This document shows, piece by piece, positions 6,690 through 8,511 of a stretch of DNA of 8,511 nt. Under the pieces are notes generated by a model, which was given only the letters and a program-made list of their open reading frames with translations, was not told where the DNA came from and did no database searches. A program made the translations under genes and the position numbers. Source of the DNA: Bacteroidota bacterium (GTDB taxonomy: Bacteria; Bacteroidota; Ignavibacteria; Tepidaquicellales; Tepidaquicellaceae); assembly GCA_003519545.1 (NCBI GenBank), contig DOWN01000318.1, positions 1-8,511 of the forward strand, given 5' to 3'. Within the stretch, counting starts at the first letter, position 1. Every line of letters starts with the position of its first letter.

Positions 6690-7646
6690 TCATCTTAAGT
6701 TTTTGGAATCTTTTCGTAAAATCATTTTTTCTTCCTCGGTGAGAACAGCCCATCCGCCTTTACTTATTTTATCAAGTATTTTATCAATTCTTTCCTGAGC
6801 AAGCCTTTCCTGTTCTTTTATTTCTTTGATATAATCATCTTTAGAGCCGGTTAGTTCATCTTCATTTACTTCTTTAAATTTTACTTCTTTGATATTTTCT
6901 TTTGAAGTTCCGTTAGAATAACTTCTGAAAATATTTTCTTCGTCGGATTGTTTTTTAAAGTCCTGTTGTTTTCTGAAATCCGTCATTCTAAAATTAAAGT
7001 TTTTTTGTCTTGCCGAAGTTAAGAACAGGTATAAAAATCCTGCAACAGCTCCGCCTAAATGTGCAATATGAGCAATTCCTGTTGACGTTCCACCAATAAC
7101 ATTTATCAAATCAATTGCCATATAAAGAAGAATTACATATTTTGCTTTGATTGGAAAAAGGAAATAAATGTAAATTGGTCTGTTAGGAAAAAGGTAAGCA
7201 AATGCTGCGAGGATACCGTAGATAGCCCCTGAAGCACCTACTGTAGGACCAACATCAGTTAGAAAAGGAGCAATAATTTCATTTGCCATACCGGCAGCAA
7301 CACCACAACTTAAATAATAAATTAAGAATTTTTTTGATCCCCAGATATTTTCAAGTTCAAATCCGAACATCCATAGGACAAACATATTCATAAAAATATG
7401 CATAAAAGAACCGTGAAGGAACATATACGTGAACAACTGCCACGGCATAAAACCTTCACCAATAGGCATAAGTGCGAGATATCTCAAAAATAAATTATCA
7501 ACATTTACATCTCCATATCTTAAATTAGATAAAAAGAAATATTGAATTATAAATACCGAGATATTTACAACGAGTAAAATTTTTAATACGGGAGGAAAAA
7601 TACTGAATCCGCCATATCCTCCTGTATTTCTGTTATATTGTGACAT
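6690..7646 (-). CDS. Rhomboid family intramembrane serine protease with charged C-terminal extension
   Basis: Rhomboids cleave membrane-spanning substrates inside the lipid bilayer. The catalytic pair is visible: S139 in GASGAIYG (137-144) and H196 in HIAHLGGAVAG (193-203). The family's TM2 motif is H78, H83 and N87 in HGSFMHIFMN. The L1-loop part ENIWGSKKF (99-107) is also present. Hydrophobic segments at about 19-42, 69-98, 104-127, 135-153, 168-186 and 192-212 fit the six-helix core. Residues 213-318 form a long, charged, probably cytoplasmic tail. It ends in a conserved-looking block, DKILDKISKGGWAVLTEEEK (288-307), which resembles the small C-terminal domain (DUF6576-like, from memory) seen on Bacteroidota rhomboids. 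The start ATG overlaps the stop of the upstream nucleotidyltransferase gene, suggesting translational coupling, and ispG follows after 15 nt. The substrate is unknown. Confidence 0.93.
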   Translation of the reverse strand: MSQYNRNTGGYGGFSIFPPVLKILLVVNISVFIIQYFFLSNLRYGDVNVDNLFLRYLALMPIGEGFMPWQLFTYMFLHGSFMHIFMNMFVLWMFGFELENIWGSKKFLIYYLSCGVAAGMANEIIAPFLTDVGPTVGASGAIYGILAAFAYLFPNRPIYIYFLFPIKAKYVILLYMAIDLINVIGGTSTGIAHIAHLGGAVAGFLYLFLTSARQKNFNFRMTDFRKQQDFKKQSDEENIFRSYSNGTSKENIKEVKFKEVNEDELTGSKDDYIKEIKEQERLAQERIDKILDKISKGGWAVLTEEEKMILRKDSKNLR

Positions 7647-7648
7647 TA
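7644..7648 (-). other. TAATG stop-start overlap between nucleotidyltransferase and rhomboid genes
   Basis: On the minus strand the TAA stop (7648-7646) of the nucleotidyltransferase gene shares its final A with the ATG start (7646-7644) of the rhomboid gene. Such overlaps usually mark genes on one mRNA, with ribosomes re-initiating at the second start. No Shine-Dalgarno sequence is seen nearby, so coupling could be the main way the rhomboid start is used; that last point is inference. Confidence 0.8.
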
Positions 7649-8404
7649 ATTATTTAAAAATTTAGTGTATAAATCAGATGCTTTTTTATAGTCATCTATT
7701 GTGTCAATTTCTATATACATACAATCTGAAACATCAATTGCATAAAAGCTGTTCCTTTTATCACCGGAATCCGCCATTAAATTCAGAAATTCTTCGTAAT
7801 GTTGTGTGCGAAATGCGGGTGAATCTGATGCTTTTTCTAATATACCAAATAAAGATTGCATAAAATATGCAGAAAATAACTCAATTCCGGTTGATTCACC
7901 AACAGAAACGTCAAAATCAAGGGTTTTTGATAATCCGATGATTTTATTATCAATGTTAGTGGAAACTTTTACCATTTCTTCGTCGAGAGTAGCCATAACA
8001 TCAATTGCGGCACAATTATCAATACCTGAATCAATTAATTTAGTTAAGACTCTTTGTTCAAACAAAATATCTGAATCAAGAAGGAAAGTTGATTTTTCAA
8101 TATAGTCTTTTACGAGGTAAAGAGAATAAGCACTACCTGTAGTTTCATATTCTTCATTATAAATTAATTCAATATCAATTTTTTCATCATAAAATTTTTT
8201 TAAAGATTTGAGATAAGATTTAATCATCTCTTCTTTATATCCCGTAACTATAAAAATTTGTTTTACACCGGACTGATTTAAATTGTCAATAGTCATTTCA
8301 AGTAAAGTTGAATCACCAAACTTGAGAAGACATTTAGGGATTTCGTCTGTGATTGGTTTAAGTCTTGATCCTGTACCCGCTGCGAGTATTATTGCTTGTT
8401 TCAT
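7646..8404 (-). CDS. NTP-transferase family protein, LicC-like (phosphocholine cytidylyltransferase type)
   Basis: This is a single-domain, cytoplasmic nucleotidyltransferase that should join an NTP to a phosphorylated small molecule. The N-terminal signature LAAGTGSRLKPITDEIPKCL (7-26) supplies the nucleotide-binding glycine loop, R14 and K24. LLDSDILF (108-115) gives the metal-binding aspartates D110/D112, and the C-terminal IEIDTIDDY (231-239) gives the second acidic site at D234. The segment YNEEYETTGSAYSLYLV (82-98) resembles the LicC/PntC group, which make CDP-choline or CDP-aminoethylphosphonate, more than the RmlA or GalU sugar enzymes, which are longer. At 252 residues it is full length. 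No choline kinase, phosphonate or lipopolysaccharide gene is next to it, so the acceptor (phosphocholine, aminoethylphosphonate or a sugar phosphate) cannot be decided. It is the first gene in the window of the minus-strand block and overlaps the rhomboid gene by one base. Confidence 0.83.
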   Translation of the reverse strand: MKQAIILAAGTGSRLKPITDEIPKCLLKFGDSTLLEMTIDNLNQSGVKQIFIVTGYKEEMIKSYLKSLKKFYDEKIDIELIYNEEYETTGSAYSLYLVKDYIEKSTFLLDSDILFEQRVLTKLIDSGIDNCAAIDVMATLDEEMVKVSTNIDNKIIGLSKTLDFDVSVGESTGIELFSAYFMQSLFGILEKASDSPAFRTQHYEEFLNLMADSGDKRNSFYAIDVSDCMYIEIDTIDDYKKASDLYTKFLNN

Positions 8405-8511
8405 TAATCGTTTTTTTAATCAAATTAACAGAATTAATAAAATAAATAAATGATGAGAGAAATAAGTAAAAATTAATAATTACAAAATTGAAAATCCGTT
8501 ATTTATTTATC
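8405..8511 (-). promoter_or_regulatory. AT-rich leader upstream of the four-gene minus-strand block
   Basis: No open reading frame of useful length is present in these 107 bases. Their position before the first gene of the minus-strand block makes them a candidate promoter and leader. I find only imperfect matches to the Bacteroidota TAnnTTTG element on the minus strand (CAATTTTG and TTAATTTG, one mismatch each), neither with a well-spaced upstream TTG. If the operon continues beyond the right edge, the promoter may lie outside the window. Confidence 0.3.

Noticed and set aside
7678..8105. Two overlapping plus-strand open frames opposite the nucleotidyltransferase gene.
   Set aside because: Both are antisense to a gene with intact catalytic motifs and show no recognisable features.
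8442..8510. Inverted repeat ATAAATAAAT / ATTTATTTAT at the right edge.
   Set aside because: Pure A/T low-complexity arms about 49 nt apart; not evidence for an attachment site or mobile element end.

Overview
The window is AT-rich chromosomal DNA that looks like a member of the Bacteroidota/Chlorobi group, most likely an Ignavibacteria-type organism. Four things point there. A secreted protein carries a C-terminal type IX secretion (T9SS) sorting domain with the YPNPFNP signature. IspG is the long, three-domain form. A bacillithiol glycosyltransferase (BshA) is present. None of the seven starts has a recognisable Shine-Dalgarno sequence. The taxonomic call is an inference; there is no rRNA marker here.

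There are seven protein genes in three transcription blocks. Left: a lone minus-strand gene for a DppD/OppD-type peptide ABC transporter ATPase (111-1130), followed by its own rho-independent terminator (61-83). Its permease, binding-protein and DppF-type partners are not in the window. A 103-bp intergenic stretch (1131-1233) separates it from a divergent plus-strand pair: a small outer-membrane beta-barrel protein (1234-1920) and, 6 nt downstream, bshA (1927-3072).

Right: bshA converges on a minus-strand block, with a strong 12-bp-stem hairpin (3074-3100) flanked by A and T tracts that can end transcription from both sides. The block is read from right to left: a LicC-like nucleotidyltransferase (8404-7646), a rhomboid intramembrane protease (7646-6690, its start overlapping the previous stop as TAATG), long-form ispG (6674-4737, 15 nt gap) and a kelch-like beta-propeller protein with a T9SS sorting domain (4709-3126, 27 nt gap). 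The spacing suggests one operon, but the products have no obvious shared pathway: nucleotide-activated headgroup or sugar synthesis, membrane proteolysis, isoprenoid precursor synthesis and a cell-surface or secreted protein.

I see no tRNA, rRNA, CRISPR array, insertion sequence, prophage or clear new defence-type system. The window is mostly ordinary housekeeping and envelope genes. The points most worth checking are the barrel-bshA pairing, the rhomboid C-terminal extension, the divergent middle domain of IspG, the kelch/T9SS cargo protein and the isolated ABC ATPase with an extra cysteine in its metal-binding motif.
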